A stretch of 64,000 nt of DNA from Daucus carota subsp. sativus (lineage: Eukaryota > Streptophyta > Magnoliopsida > Apiales > Apiaceae), in the NCBI RefSeq assembly GCF_001625215.2, contig NC_030385.2:33877598-33941597 (forward strand). Direction: 5' to 3'. The notes beneath the pieces are model-generated. The model saw nothing but the letters and a program-made list of their open reading frames with translations, was not told the DNA's origin and made no database searches. Position numbers and translations under genes: made by a program. This document shows positions 23,085 through 34,846 of the stretch, in pieces. Each line of letters begins with the position of its first letter. Position 1 is the stretch's first letter.

Positions 23085-24335
23085 TTACCTTTCTCCTGTG
23101 AGACTGATGTTGTTGGTGTTCGAGTCCACATGCTCAAAGCCATCCAGTGAAACAAGTGTTTCTGTGTATTTGAGATATGCCCAAATGTTCTTATCACGTC
23201 GTTTATAAAATTTGTATTCCTTCTTCCGATAGTCATACAAGAGATTAAACATGAAAAGATCTTCGTTAAACAACTTTTTTCCAAAAAACTGGCCAGCACC
23301 CAAGTAACTGGTTAGCCATATCTCCGTCTCAGAATCAGCCTCAATACTGAATTTTTTCGTCCAGGACATCTGGCCAGAAACATCACCCAACGTCCATAGA
23401 TGAATTTCAGGTCCAGATTGAAAGACCATAGCAACAGAACCCTCGAAATCCAAAACATCTGACCCCTTCCTTGTAACCCAGCTAGGGAACGGAACTTGTC
23501 CAAAAACCTCCGTGTGCAGATCAAATGAAATTAACTCATCCACGCCATCAAAATACAGAACCCCATTGACAACAACATTTCTTCGGTCAAAATCCTCATA
23601 ATTTTTCAGAATAGGATCCCGAAATTCTCTCCACGAATCAGTGCCCGTCGAGTAAACCTGGACAATGGGGACCTTGTCATACATTTTCTCACACACAATC
23701 CTAAAAAACTTGTAGGCATCAGAAATAGAATCGTAACCAAAACCTTTCTTAACCGGATCGACTCGACTCGTGTACTGCTCAGGACTAGGAAGTTTCCTAC
23801 ACTTCCGAATCGACGGATTCCAAAAATAGACATGATTACCGAATCCATTAGATAACAATACGATGCCATTACAACAATCATCCACTCCGTAATAGGGGAA
23901 GAAGAAGCGCGGGAAAACAAGACGCTCAAAACGCACCGCAGAGCTCGACAAATCTTGGCCCTCGGCATCAAGAAGCGCCTGGTCAACAAGCTGACGTCGC
24001 CGTCGCTGTTGTCTATCATGGTCGTCGTCGCTGTTGTCTATCATGGTCACAAAATTCTTTTCCATCTCGACCATCCGCATTTCGAAGGCCAGCTCCTCCT
24101 CGGTGGGCGGGGGCTTGTCGATACAGAGCAGTTTGGGTGTGTTGATTGAAGCCTTGATGGCATGGAGGAGCTGAGATTTTATGAAATGGGGGGTGGAGAT
24201 GAGTGATAGCCATGGCTTGCAGACGGACTTGCATTGGAGCAGCGATTTCACAGGGAGTCGAAGGAGTATTTGGGAGATCAGTCCTTCGGGCAAATCGTTG
24301 ATGGACTTGTACGCCATTGAGTTTAGTTTAAACAA
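23085..24335 (-). CDS. F-box/FBA protein, type 1 (array gene 1)
   Basis: A 416-residue intact frame. The F-box lies at residues ~10-52 (SINDLPEGLISQILLRLPVK, LLQCKSVCKPWLSLISTPHF), as needed to bind SKP1 in an SCF ubiquitin ligase. After a variable acidic/Arg-rich linker (~88-120) comes an F-box-associated interaction domain: CCNGIVLLSNGFGNHVYFWN, KGFGYDSISDAYKFFRI, VVVNGVLYFDGVDELISFDL, SDVLDFEGSVAMVFQ, WTLGDVSGQMSWTKKF. The FBA domain is the likely substrate-binding part; the target is unknown. The start chosen is the first ATG (MFKLNSM); the second (MAYKS) aligns with type 2 genes. The C-terminus may be extended by two codons through a 3' exon. No internal stops are seen. Confidence 0.9.
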   Translation of the reverse strand: MFKLNSMAYKSINDLPEGLISQILLRLPVKSLLQCKSVCKPWLSLISTPHFIKSQLLHAIKASINTPKLLCIDKPPPTEEELAFEMRMVEMEKNFVTMIDNSDDDHDRQQRRRRQLVDQALLDAEGQDLSSSAVRFERLVFPRFFFPYYGVDDCCNGIVLLSNGFGNHVYFWNPSIRKCRKLPSPEQYTSRVDPVKKGFGYDSISDAYKFFRIVCEKMYDKVPIVQVYSTGTDSWREFRDPILKNYEDFDRRNVVVNGVLYFDGVDELISFDLHTEVFGQVPFPSWVTRKGSDVLDFEGSVAMVFQSGPEIHLWTLGDVSGQMSWTKKFSIEADSETEIWLTSYLGAGQFFGKKLFNEDLFMFNLLYDYRKKEYKFYKRRDKNIWAYLKYTETLVSLDGFEHVDSNTNNISLTGER

Positions 24336-26999
24336 GAGGTGTTTGAATTATAGTGATGGGGATTGTGGAAGCTCAATAGTCAGGCAGTATTTATAAAGTC
24401 CAGACTCAACTCTTTAATTAATATCGTCCTGGTCTGCTCCGTTTCAAATTAACACCCGTTGCGTGTTTGGGGAGGGGTTTTGATTCCCTTAGAGCAACTC
24501 CAAGAGTTGTTTGACACCCTCTCTATTAAAATGATTATTATATTAGCTCTTAAGTCATTTGGAAGGTAAACATTTAGCCAATCTCCAACAACTCTCCTCA
24601 ATGTCATCTCTATTACTTTTTAATTTACTTGATATTGTAATGAATGTAGCTGTCCTTCACAGCAACACTATATTTAATAATATAAAATTCGTTTAGGAGG
24701 CCTCCTCACTACTGAGGAAATATTTAACACTCCTAAACTTTTGGGGAGGAGCAAGGAGCCTGTTGGAGTGTGATTATAGTACAACTTCCTTAATATTTGA
24801 CTTAAGAGCACTAATAGAGTGCTTCTTGGACTTGCTCTTACCAATTAACCCCTTCATTCTCCTCCTCTCTGTTATTTTATCAATATTTTGATAAAACTCA
24901 AATTTTTTTGAATTAAATTTGTTGAGTACCTTGTTATCAAGATTGTTAGTCGTGTCTCTCTTTTTGATGTCAGCGTGTGCCATCTATTTGGGGTGTCATT
25001 ATGTTATATTTTGTTATTCTTATGTATTTCTGTATATCGTTCGATTATTATTCCGAAAAGTATTTATATAGTATTTTAAGAGATCAGTAAGACTCGCGTC
25101 GATTTTGGGACGACGGTGTCGCAAGAGCTCACCTTTCACAACAAAAAATTATTCATGTTTCGGGAACATTTAGTGCTCGAGAATCAGTTGATTTGACTAA
25201 TAGTTTTAAACATCGGGGTGCAGATGATGCTTATGTGAAGGTCAATTGTAATGCTACTAGTTTCATAACTGATGTATATTAGATTGCTCGAGATATCATT
25301 ATAATACTTTTTTAATCAAAGAATATGAATATTTTATGTATTAAGCGATCTGAAAACAAAACGAATATTTTTTTAGTTCGTTCTTTGTTTCACAATCAGA
25401 TTGTAGTTAACAATTTGGGATATGTCTCAGCTGGATTTCAATATATGTCTTGTGTTTCGTCTTAATAAAATCATTTGTTTGTAAAAAAAAACTACGTCAA
25501 CCGATATGCCCCAGATACGATCATACATAACATAGAAATCTAACGGGGAAAGAGTGGACAATTAACTTAAACTGTAGTGAAACTGACTATAAAAAAGGGA
25601 ATCCGCCATAATAAAATTACATTGCGAAGAGGTCCGTCTAATATCCAAAAACTGCACAGTGACAGTCGGACAAGTGGAGAATGTTGGGGTGGACCAGAAA
25701 AGTATATCTATCTTTTCGTTATCAAACTTATTCATTTAATATTAATTATCTAATTTATAAATTTTAGTATGTCCTCATTTTAATCCTAGGCATGTATATT
25801 ATTGAGATATCAATAGCGCATTTGGAGCTTATGATTTATGGCATAATGGGATTTATTATGTAATAATATGAGAAGTTAAAATATTTATTTAGATAATTTT
25901 GATTTATTAATAATTTATAAGTTACTAAAAATATAATAATAATAATAAAAATGATTTAGTAGTAGTTTATGTCTTAAGAATAATTTTTATTCTCTTCAAA
26001 AAAAAGAATAATTTTTATTTTTTTTAAAAACAACCAAGTCATGAAATATGGTATCTCAAACTTTCTGGTGTTAAAGTCAGTTTCTGAAAGTTTAAGTTGA
26101 CTTATGATTTATTACAAACACACATTTCAAGCTTAAAGTCGAAAATGGATATGAATTAAAGTGGCTTATGACTTAACCTGACTTATGTGATAAGCTGGAA
26201 GTTTAAAATATCTCTTTGGGTAATATGGACTTATTAATGACTTATGAGATATTAGCAAGATAATATTAGAAAAAGTAATTTAAAGGTAATTTATGTCTTA
26301 ATTTTAATCAAAAAATTAAAAATAATAAAAATAATTCATTGAAAAAAGTAACACAAATTAACTTCCGACCTTAAGCTAGTTTTTGACTTATTTTTAATTT
26401 ATCATACGAAGTTACGAACATATATTTTCAATTTAAAATTGAAAACTGCTTAAACCCAGGCTTTAAACCGAGACAAATATGCTTTTGTTTTTATTATCAA
26501 AATAATTTATGTAGATATGGTTTTTTTTTGACAAATAAGTTTTTGTTTTTATTTTCCGAAACGAGCCAAAATGTTTAATATCATAATGAAATTCGAAAAA
26601 CTAGCAATAATTATTTTTTTTGCCATTTCATATTTAGTTAGGTATGGAGAATAGTAAATAATCAAATTAATATTTGAAATAGAATCAATTTTTTAATAAA
26701 TGATTTGTGATTATTCATGATAATTAAAAATATTTATACAATTGTTAACTCTAATACATATTTAAAATATTATTGTAATATAATTATATACAAAATCGTG
26801 TGTTACCACATCATATAAATTTTGATTAAATTTTGTTGTTTCTTAAAATTATGACAATATTCATTGTGCATAAAATAGAATAAAATATGACTAGTGCTCC
26901 TCAAGCATTATGCCACTTAAATTTTGATAATTAATATTTGGAATTATTGAAATGCTTTTACTAATAAAATAGATGAAGGTAGTAAGACATGAGTTTGAA
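24336..26999. other. Upstream of F-box gene 1: AT-rich spacer absent from the duplicate block
   Basis: Holds the gene 1 promoter, a MITE at 24492 and long AT-rich DNA. The corresponding interval before gene 5 is about 2.5 kb shorter, so most of this spacer was gained here or lost there. Segment 25120-25490 ends in an A run and might be a decayed retrocopy, without readable domains. Confidence 0.55.
24492..24773. mobile_element. Tourist-like MITE upstream of F-box gene 1
   Basis: Ends GAGCAACTCCAA and TTGGAGTGTGA are imperfect inverted repeats flanked by TTA at 24489-24491 and 24774-24776. It is 282 bp. It has no counterpart before gene 5, consistent with insertion after duplication. Confidence 0.6.
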
Positions 27000-27222
27000 A
27001 CAAAGAAGATATCTTTGATCTCAACGGAGGAGTAGATTGTAGATAAATTTTATATAAAATATATGAGCATTCTCATGATCTGGTAAGCCTATTTAAAAAT
27101 CATTTTTCGAAGTTGCTCATAAGTTTAAATGATATTCAATTTTAAAATCATTTTTCGAAGTTGCTTACAAGTTTAAATGATATTCAACTCTTTCAAATTG
27201 ATATGGCTCATGCCTCGTAGTA

Positions 27223-27420
27223 TTGATTTATTTAAACAAGCTGAAAGATCCAAATTTCACATATGCAATAGAAATGAACGTTGAAGATTTAATTACAAAT
27301 ATATTGTGGGCCAGGATGAAGTTAAATTATGGCTGCTTGGGTGATATTTTGTGTTTCGATATAATATATCATAAAAATGAAAAAGGTCGTTCACTTGTTT
27401 TTGTTATCATCTTTCACGTA
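27223..27420 (+). pseudogene. FAR1/MULE-type transposase fragment
   Basis: The frame reads LKDPNFTYAIEMN, then LITNILWARMKLNYGCLGDI and LCFDIIYHKNEKGRSL. This is the start of the MULE transposase domain as found in FAR1/FHY3-related proteins (usual form: DPNFFYAI...D...ITN.FWAD...DY..FGDV..FDTTY). Only this part is present, with no zinc-finger N-terminus or SWIM domain, so it is a relic of a FAR1-like gene or Mutator-type element. Confidence 0.68.
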
Positions 27421-27770
27421 AAAGAGATAGTCCTAGACCAGCATCCCTCATAAGAATTGAACATTATCATAAAAATTTGAGTTAGGAGCACCCAAACACT
27501 CTTTGAAAAAGCTGAGAGAAGAGGATTTAAAAAATTTCTAGTATCAGGCATTTTCTTTATAGTCTCATAAGATTTTAATTTCAAATCAGGAGCTTGTTTT
27601 AATTTCAAATTTCTAGTATCAGGCATTTTCTTTATAGTCTCATAAGATTTTAATTTCTGGGATTGGTGTGGTTGGTGTATTTGCAGGGGGTTCCACCATT
27701 ATCAAAAGAGAGGAGCCAATCAAAATCTCCCAAGTACAAAATTTTCCGCGCTTAGCATGTGCCCATGGGC

Positions 27771-28085
27771 ACACACTAGACAAACCGTTGATTTATTTAT
27801 ACAAGCTCGTCGACACGAGAATGTTTGTTTCATTCAAGATGATTATAAAAATTATCTACCTACAAAACGTATCACCTAAATAAAGTTTGGTGACACTGCG
27901 GAAGTGTTGGAGTACCTAAAACAAAAAGCAAGCAAAAGATCCAAATTTCAGATTTAATTACATATATATTTTAGGTCGATGCAAGGATGAAGTTAGATTA
28001 TGATCGGTTTGATGATATTGTATGTTTCGATATAATATATAGTAAAAATGAAAAAGGTCATCCACTTGTTTTTGTTAGAGTTAAC
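27771..28085 (+). pseudogene. Second FAR1/MULE-type fragment, decayed
   Basis: Broken pieces read FGDTAEVLEYLKQKASKRSK and, in another frame, MKLDYDRFDDIVCFDIIY followed by KNEKGHPLVFVRVN, the same transposase region as the fragment at 27223. Frames are interrupted by shifts and stops. A near-identical decayed copy lies at 45486-45801 before gene 6, so this relic was part of the duplicated block. Confidence 0.66.
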
Positions 28086-29154
28086 TATCATTAATGTAAA
28101 TGATAAAAATTGGATATAATCATAAAAATTTGATTTAGGAGCACCCAAACACTCTTTGAAAAAGCTGAGAGAAGAGGATTTAAAAAAACTTCAAGTATTA
28201 GGCATTTTCTTTATAGTCTCGTAAGATTTTAATTTCAAATCAGGAGCTTGTTTAAAAAGCAATCCTACTGGAGACAGGCATTAGCTGCTAAACAGTGATC
28301 AACAATCAAGATTAACCTAAACATGTCAGCTAACAACGATCAACATTAGCAGTAAGCGATTAGCATATCATAATATAGGCAACAAATCCAGCCATAGCAA
28401 AGATTAAGATTTAGAAGCTTGCATTCAGTACTTAAAACATAGATAGCCATATATAAGACTAGTAGCTAGTAGATGCATCCCAGGAGGACATCAGGTTCTC
28501 CCTCGTAGATATCAAGCACAAAACTAACATATATTGTGGTAACTGCTTCCGTAATCACACTTCACTTGCCATGATAATGGTCAACATACGGTATTCTGCA
28601 AAAGTTTAGAAAGATATCAGGCAAAAGCTTCGAGCGATATTTGCGCTAAACTTGTGTGACTACAATCACTAACTTAAGCCAAGTGACTAGAAAATCTAGC
28701 TACCCTGATATAACCAAATATGACATTAAATTAAGCTTCATTCACAAAGCCCATCTTCCATCTTTTTACTATATTCACAAAAGAGGCAAAAGTGGAACCT
28801 AGCCAGTTACTAGGAAGAGATGTTTTCACGACTAATTAATAAACACTTCGGGGCCATATGGAAATATAGTTAACCATGTACTTATGTTGAGTCGCCTAAC
28901 CTACACGCCCTGCTTAAATTTATCTACTTGAGGACTAGTATGAAAGAAATATCAGTAAGCTGCATTTTAAGCTGCATTTCATGAAGGTTATTTATCAAAA
29001 GCACCAGCTAATATCGATTGAACAGCCAATGAGCCAAACATGTATAGAACTAATACCAATTACTTGCTAGAGAACTAGAAATAATTTGAAAGATACAAAA
29101 TTACCTCTAGATTGTTTCTGGTGGAGACTATTCAGATGCCCGCCAGTTGCCCTT
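28086..29154. other. Shared 3' flank of type 2 F-box genes, with predicted UTR intron
   Basis: About 1 kb that recurs downstream of genes 3, 4 and 6. On the minus strand a donor GAG|GTAA at 29105/29104 follows the stop codon closely. The acceptor TTTTGCAG|AATACCG at 28596/28595 leads into sequence (GGCAAGTGAAGTG) shared with the type 1 3' exon. A 3' UTR intron of about 0.5 kb is therefore likely. Confidence 0.55.
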
Positions 29155-30399
29155 TTACTGCACTTGCTCAAAGCCATCTAGTGAAACAAGCGTTTCTGTG
29201 TATTTGAGAAAAGCACCCACATTTGCTTCATCTTTATAAATTTTGGTTTCTTTCTTCTCACAGTCATACAACACATAAAACATGAAGCTACTCTCAAATA
29301 CCTTATGTCCAAAGAACTGTGCTGCACCCAAATAGTCATCTAACCGTATTTCAGTCTCGGGATGAGCCTCAATGCTAAATTTTTTAGTCCAAGACACCTC
29401 TCCAGAAACATTATCTAACGTCCATAGGTTTATTTCAATTCCAGACTGAAAGACCATAGCGACAGAACCTTGGAAATCCAAAACATCTGACTCCATCTGT
29501 GTAGAGCTAGGGATAGGAACTAGTCCAAAAATCTCATTGTGCAAATCAAATGAGACTAAGTGTTCCCTACGATATTTAAAATACAGTACCCCGTCTACAA
29601 CAACATTAGCTGAGCCAAAGTGCTTAACACCCTTCATAATAGGAGCCTTAAATTCATTAGTCCAGGAATCAGCATTCGACGAATAAACCTGAACTAATGG
29701 TTCGACATCAAACATTTTCTCAGACACAATCCTAAAGACCTTGTAGTCATCGGAGATAGGATCATAACCAAACCCTACTTTAACCGGCACAGTATCACAA
29801 GTGTGGGGCTCGGGAGCAGGGAGTTTCTTAAACTTCCCGATTGACGGATTCCAAAGATAGACAAAATTACCGAACAAATTAGCTAAACAGAGGATGCCAT
29901 CACAAACACTTTTAATACTATAATGTGTAGAGAAAAGACGTGGCATAACAAGACGATTAAATTGTACCGGACAGCTGGACAAGTCTTGGGCTGCGGCATC
30001 AAGAAGCGCCTCATCAACAAGTTCACGTCGACGTTGCTGTTGTGGACTAATAGTGGAATTGGAAAACAATGTGCCGAAACGCCTCTCCGTCTCGGCCTCG
30101 AAGGCCAATTTTCTTGCCAATTCCTCCTCGGTGAGCGGGGGTCTGTGTATACAGAGCAGTGTGGGTGTGTTCATTGAGGCCGTGATGGCGCGATGGAGTT
30201 GAGATTTCACGAAATGAGGGGTTGAGATGAGTGATAGCCATGGCTTGCAGACGGACTTGCATTGGAGAAGTGATTTGACAGGGAGTCGAACAAGTATTTC
30301 GGAGATCAATCCTTCAGGTAAATAGTTGATGGACTTTTTTGCCATTGTGGTTTTGGAAGAGGAAATGGTGAATAAGTTGTGAAGAAAGGGAAAGCTCAA
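29155..30399 (-). CDS. F-box/FBA protein, type 2 (array gene 2)
   Basis: 414 residues, intact. The F-box is at ~24-66 (SINYLPEGLISEILVRLPVK, KSVCKPWLSLISTPHFVKSQ). The linker carries a QQQRRRELVDEALLDAAAQD segment. The FBA domain follows: VCDGILCLANLFGNFVYLWN, KVGFGYDPISDDYKVFRI, VVVDGVLYFKYRREHLVSF, SDVLDFQGSVAMVFQ, and the end LVSLDGFEQVQ. The first in-frame ATG adds 18 residues (MSFPFLHNLF...) before MAKKS. Genes 3 and 4 start at the equivalent of MAKKS, so the shorter start at 30345 may be the true one. Predicted SCF substrate receptor, substrate unknown. It differs from gene 6 at only about a dozen residues. Confidence 0.9.
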   Translation of the reverse strand: MSFPFLHNLFTISSSKTTMAKKSINYLPEGLISEILVRLPVKSLLQCKSVCKPWLSLISTPHFVKSQLHRAITASMNTPTLLCIHRPPLTEEELARKLAFEAETERRFGTLFSNSTISPQQQRRRELVDEALLDAAAQDLSSCPVQFNRLVMPRLFSTHYSIKSVCDGILCLANLFGNFVYLWNPSIGKFKKLPAPEPHTCDTVPVKVGFGYDPISDDYKVFRIVSEKMFDVEPLVQVYSSNADSWTNEFKAPIMKGVKHFGSANVVVDGVLYFKYRREHLVSFDLHNEIFGLVPIPSSTQMESDVLDFQGSVAMVFQSGIEINLWTLDNVSGEVSWTKKFSIEAHPETEIRLDDYLGAAQFFGHKVFESSFMFYVLYDCEKKETKIYKDEANVGAFLKYTETLVSLDGFEQVQ

Positions 30400-30443
30400 T
30401 GTTGCACTGTAGTTTACATTGATCTGGGATGAAATACTTTTAA

Positions 30444-31481
30444 GAGCATATCCAAGAGGCTCCTAACTTCTTATTTGAGAATGGAGAGGAAAAATGTTGC
30501 TCGCTCTTAAATTACTAAGAGGCTCTTGTTTCTCTCTCCTCTCTCCTCAAAGTTAAGAGCCACCATATGGCTCCTAATTTATTTTTTACAATAAAAAAAT
30601 TCTTATCTCCAATTCACCTCCATTTTTCCTTCTCTTTTGTTACAGTGGAGCCCAATATCTATACTATCTATCTATACTATACTATAAAAAGCCAACATGG
30701 GTATAATTTGTAGTCGTACAAAATTTTGGTTTGGTACTCTCTTGGTTTAATACTCTCCTCTAAAACTAAAAGTCTACAAATCTAGATATCTATTAAATAG
30801 TTTCATACACTAAAAACACTCCTTATGTATATTAATATATCTTTTTAAATATAATTTATAATTAGTTGGAAAAAGTGAAACTACTATTAATAACAAATAT
30901 TAATATTAAAAAATACTAATTGATAAATGTATAACTAATTATAAATATATAATTTTGAATATCTTTTGTCTAAAATACATATAAATAATTAGAGACGCTA
31001 CTTTTTAATTATAACGTATTCTCCTCGAAATTTAACTTCAACGTGTTCTATTTCATTACAAACACGAACCATTACGTAACATACGAATATATATGAAATA
31101 TGAAAATTTTGATTTAAAAATTAATTGAATAATAAACTGTCACATATTAATATCATAAAAATATGTATAGATAGATAATAAATTGTGAAAACTAAATTTC
31201 AGTTAGTAGATATAATCAGTTGGTTGATATAATTTAACTAAAATGCAATTCATTAATACTAAAATACTAATAAAATGGTGTTAAGATAATTAATAAATTA
31301 CGAATTATATAACCGCCCGTGCTTTGCACGGGTTAAAGGCTAGTATGAATAAAATATGAAATAGAGAAGAGATGCAGAAAGTATTGTTGGAATTTACACT
31401 CTTAACTTTGTCCTAAATTACTAAAAATCATATTTTTTATATTATATTTAAAAGTCAACAAGAAGACTCTTGGAGAAGCTC
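30444..31481. mobile_element. Tourist-like MITE split by a Helitron
   Basis: GAGCATATCCAAGAGGCTCC at the left and GACTCTTGGAGAAGCTC at the right are inverted repeats. TAA precedes and CAA follows. Without the nested Helitron the element is about 365 bp, the same size and interior as the MITE at 3108. The equivalent site above gene 6 (CTTTTAAGGCCCAGTC, about 48203) lacks it: an empty site. Confidence 0.85.
30671..31343 (+). mobile_element. Nonautonomous Helitron nested in the MITE
   Basis: The 5' end is TCTATACTATACTATAAAAA. The 3' end has the hairpin CCCGTGCTTTGCACGGG followed by TTAAAGGCTAG, and the element lies between A (30670) and T (31344). These are the hallmarks of plant Helitrons: 5' TC, subterminal hairpin, 3' CTRR, insertion between A and T. 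It is 673 bp with no coding. It is very similar to the copy at 60605-61266. Confidence 0.9.
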
Positions 31482-33938
31482 CAAGGCCCAGTCAAATCAC
31501 ATTAAAATGTGTGTAAAGCGTCGTATAAAAAAAATTGCTATGATGGTATTAATGGTCTGAAATAAGTACTCCTAGGTGTAATGATCTCCAAACCTCGAAT
31601 AGATACTAGTAGTAGATGCATAGCCTCTGCTGCAAGATGCGACGAAGCAAAAGATTGTTAAAATCACGTTAGGGGTAATTGCACGATCTTTTGGGCAAAC
31701 TTAAAAGAAGAGTCTCTTTATTTTAAAAATGGAGATGAGAAGTAAATAAATGAATAAAATATTTAGAAAATAAGTAAAAATTGTGAGAGAGAAGTTGGAT
31801 TCTCAGCTTCTTAAAAATAGTTCTACTTTTTTAAATAAATGGATTAAGAAAAACAGAAGCTGCTTCGTGCAAACATACACGCCCTATACTCTTCATTAAA
31901 TGTTTAGTGCAAATTTTACTCCACTGCTTTGCATTCTTTTCACTTCTCAACCAACCAACAATTTTGTCTACTGCACTGGTGGATTAAGGTTCTCTCTGGA
32001 TTAGTGTTGAAAATAGCTCTGATGTCATAAAAAATGTTAGAATTTTTTTTTATATATAAATCATAAAGTTGTTTAATAATTTTTTTTTGATATTTATATA
32101 TTTTGGTTTATAATACCAAAAAAAAAAATTTATAAGTTTTGATAGTGAAATATACGATAATTTTCCGCCAAAGCTGGTTTTTTGCAAAAGAATGAGAAGA
32201 TCTATGTTTTCTAAAATCAGTTTTTAAACTAAAATTGCTATTATTTTTTTAGCACCAATGGATAGCCCAATTGATGGGTTTATCATAAACTAATTTTTAA
32301 AACATATAAGTCTGTATTGTAAAAAAAAAAAAGCTTTTTCAAAATTTATCTAAAACATTAATATAAAACACTACTACTTAAGTATATACTTTGTCCCACT
32401 AAATTGTATATATTACTTTTTAACACGTATTTAAGATTTTTCTAAAGTATAACTTCATATCAATTTTTTTTCGAATAAAAATTTGATTTTAAAACCTTTA
32501 TTAACAAAAAATTAAAAATATATTATAAAATTATATTTTATAAAAAACCTTAAAATATATACAAATAATGAACATATACATCCTATGGAATAGGGTTCGG
32601 GTACTTCTATTTTTAATTAGTACTCTAAATAAACGTATAATGTTGCAAGCAAAGAACTTTAGCCAGTTGCCCTTGACATGTAATCTGTTTTGAATACAAG
32701 GTTTGCATCCAAAGATTTAATGAATTCATAATAATTTTAGTAAATTCTACATGATCTTCATTTTGTACGGACAAATATTAGACCAAATATGGAATCCTTA
32801 AATTTGAACATAATTTGTAATAGATAATTTGTGAGGGTGAACCACATTATACTTAGAATTTAGACCATATATTAGATATAAATAGGATGTATGGTTAAGA
32901 TTATCACTGATATCATGTTATATATTTATGTGACATTTATATGTATGCATGTCTAATAAATGAGAGTTAATAATCAGATTTATTACTTTCCATGATTAAT
33001 ACAAATCTCAATTAAATTTTATGTATATAAATCAGTATTACAAAATTAAATATATCAAATATTTTGTTTTCATACATGGAAATACATAACAAATTTGCGT
33101 GATTTAATTCTATACGTGTAAATGTATAACAAATTTACGTGATACTGTTGCAGCACTTGTACTAATATAAAAGATGGTGTTATAATGCAATATTTTTCTA
33201 AAAAGATGGAAATACTGCTATAATACGTCAAATATCATACTTATATTATTTAATAATTATACCGATACTATTGCAATACATATTCTTTTTGAAAAAAATA
33301 AAAGTACTGCTATAGTACATCAAATACTAATATAAAAGATGGCGTTATAATGCAATATTTTTCTAAAAAAAATAGAAATACTGCAATAGTACGTCAAATA
33401 TCATACTTATATTATTTAATAATTATACCGATACTATTGGAACACGTATTTTTTTATAAAAAAATAAAGGTACTGCTATAGTACATCAAATATCAAACTT
33501 ATTTATATGATAATTATACCGATACTATCGCATTACATTAAAAATATAATATCAATACACCAGCCATTTAATTATAGAAGGTAAATTTAAATTTTGCCAC
33601 ATATAATTATTGAAGTTAATGCATGCATTAATTACCTACGTCCTACAATCATATATAAAAGACAAAAGTACATAGCCAATTTTAAATGCATTATTTGATC
33701 TTAGCCATTAGTTTAATCGGAATCTAATGACTTTATATGAGTTCTAAGTTCTAACTTTAAAACTGGTCTCACCCTAATTTTTGTGATATCCATTATAATA
33801 TTTATCGCGTATAGAATAGAATAAAAAAATTATTACAAAAAAATCTGAGCCCCAAACACTCTTTGAAAAAGCTGAGAGAAGAGGATTTAAAATACTTCTA
33901 GTATTAGGCTTTTTCTTTATAGTTTAATAAGATTTTGA
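31482..33938. other. AT-rich spacer between F-box genes 2 and 3
   Basis: The left edge is the upstream sequence of gene 2 shared with gene 6 (AAATCACATTA, AAGCGTC). The remainder is strongly AT-rich with short poly-A and poly-T runs and the 165-bp repeat below. No protein-coding potential seen. Confidence 0.55.
33162..33530. repeat. AT-rich tandem repeat, ~165-bp period, two full copies and a partial third
   Basis: CTAATATAAAAGATGG begins at 33162 and 33327. Within each unit ATACTGC(T/A)ATA and AATTATACCGATACTAT recur, and the latter also appears in a third, partial unit to about 33530. Confidence 0.8.
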
Positions 33939-34846
33939 TTACTAAAGACAGGCATCAGCCGCTAAATAGTGATCAACAATCAAAATTAACCTAAACATGT
34001 AATCTAACAGCAATCAACATTAGCAGTACACTATTAGCATATCATAATATAAGCAACCAATCCAGCCTGCCACAGCAAAGATTAAGATTTAGAAGCTTGC
34101 ATTCAGTACTTAAAACATAGATAGCCATATAAAAGATTAGTAAACCATTCAGTAATATAGATGGCCATATACAGTACTAGTAGCTAGTAGATGCATCTCA
34201 TGCGGACATCAGGTTCTCCCTCGTAGATATGAAGCACAAAACTAACATATATTGTGGTAACTGCTTCCGCAATCACACTTCACTTGCAATGATAATGGTC
34301 AACATACGGTATTCTGCAAAAGATTAGAAAGATATCAGGCAAAAGCTTCGAGCAATATTTGAGCTATAATTATGTGACTACAATCACTAACTTAAGCCAA
34401 GTGGCTAGAAAATCTAGCTACCATGATATAACCAAATTTGACATTGATTAAGCTTCACTCGCAAAGCCCCATCTTCCATCTTTTTCCTATATTCACATAA
34501 GAGGCGAAAGTGGAACCTAGACAGTTGATACTAGGAAGACATGTTTTCACGACTAATTAATAAACACTTTGGGGTGATATGGAAATATAGTTAACCATGT
34601 ACTTATGTTGAGTCGCCTAAGCTACGCGCCCTGCTTAAATTTATCTACTTGAGGACTAGTATGAAAGAATATCAACAAGCTGCATTTCATGAAGGTAAAT
34701 TATCAGAATCACTAGCTAATATCGATTGAACAGCCAATGAGCCAAACATGTTACTTTCTAGAGAACTAGAAATAATTTGAAAGATACAAATATTACCTCG
34801 AGATTGTTTCTAGTGGAGACAATTCAGATGCACGCCTGTTGCCCAT
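33939..34846. other. Shared 3' flank of array gene 3
   Basis: Matches the 28.1-29.1 kb flank throughout, including the conserved acceptor (ATTCTGCAAAAG at 34311 on the plus strand) and a donor TTACCTCGAG just after the stop, so the 3' UTR intron is likely kept. Confidence 0.6.

Noticed and set aside
25120-25490. Possible LINE or retrocopy 3' end with poly-A
   Set aside because: An A run follows, but no frame shows readable reverse-transcriptase or RNase H motifs and no target duplication was found.
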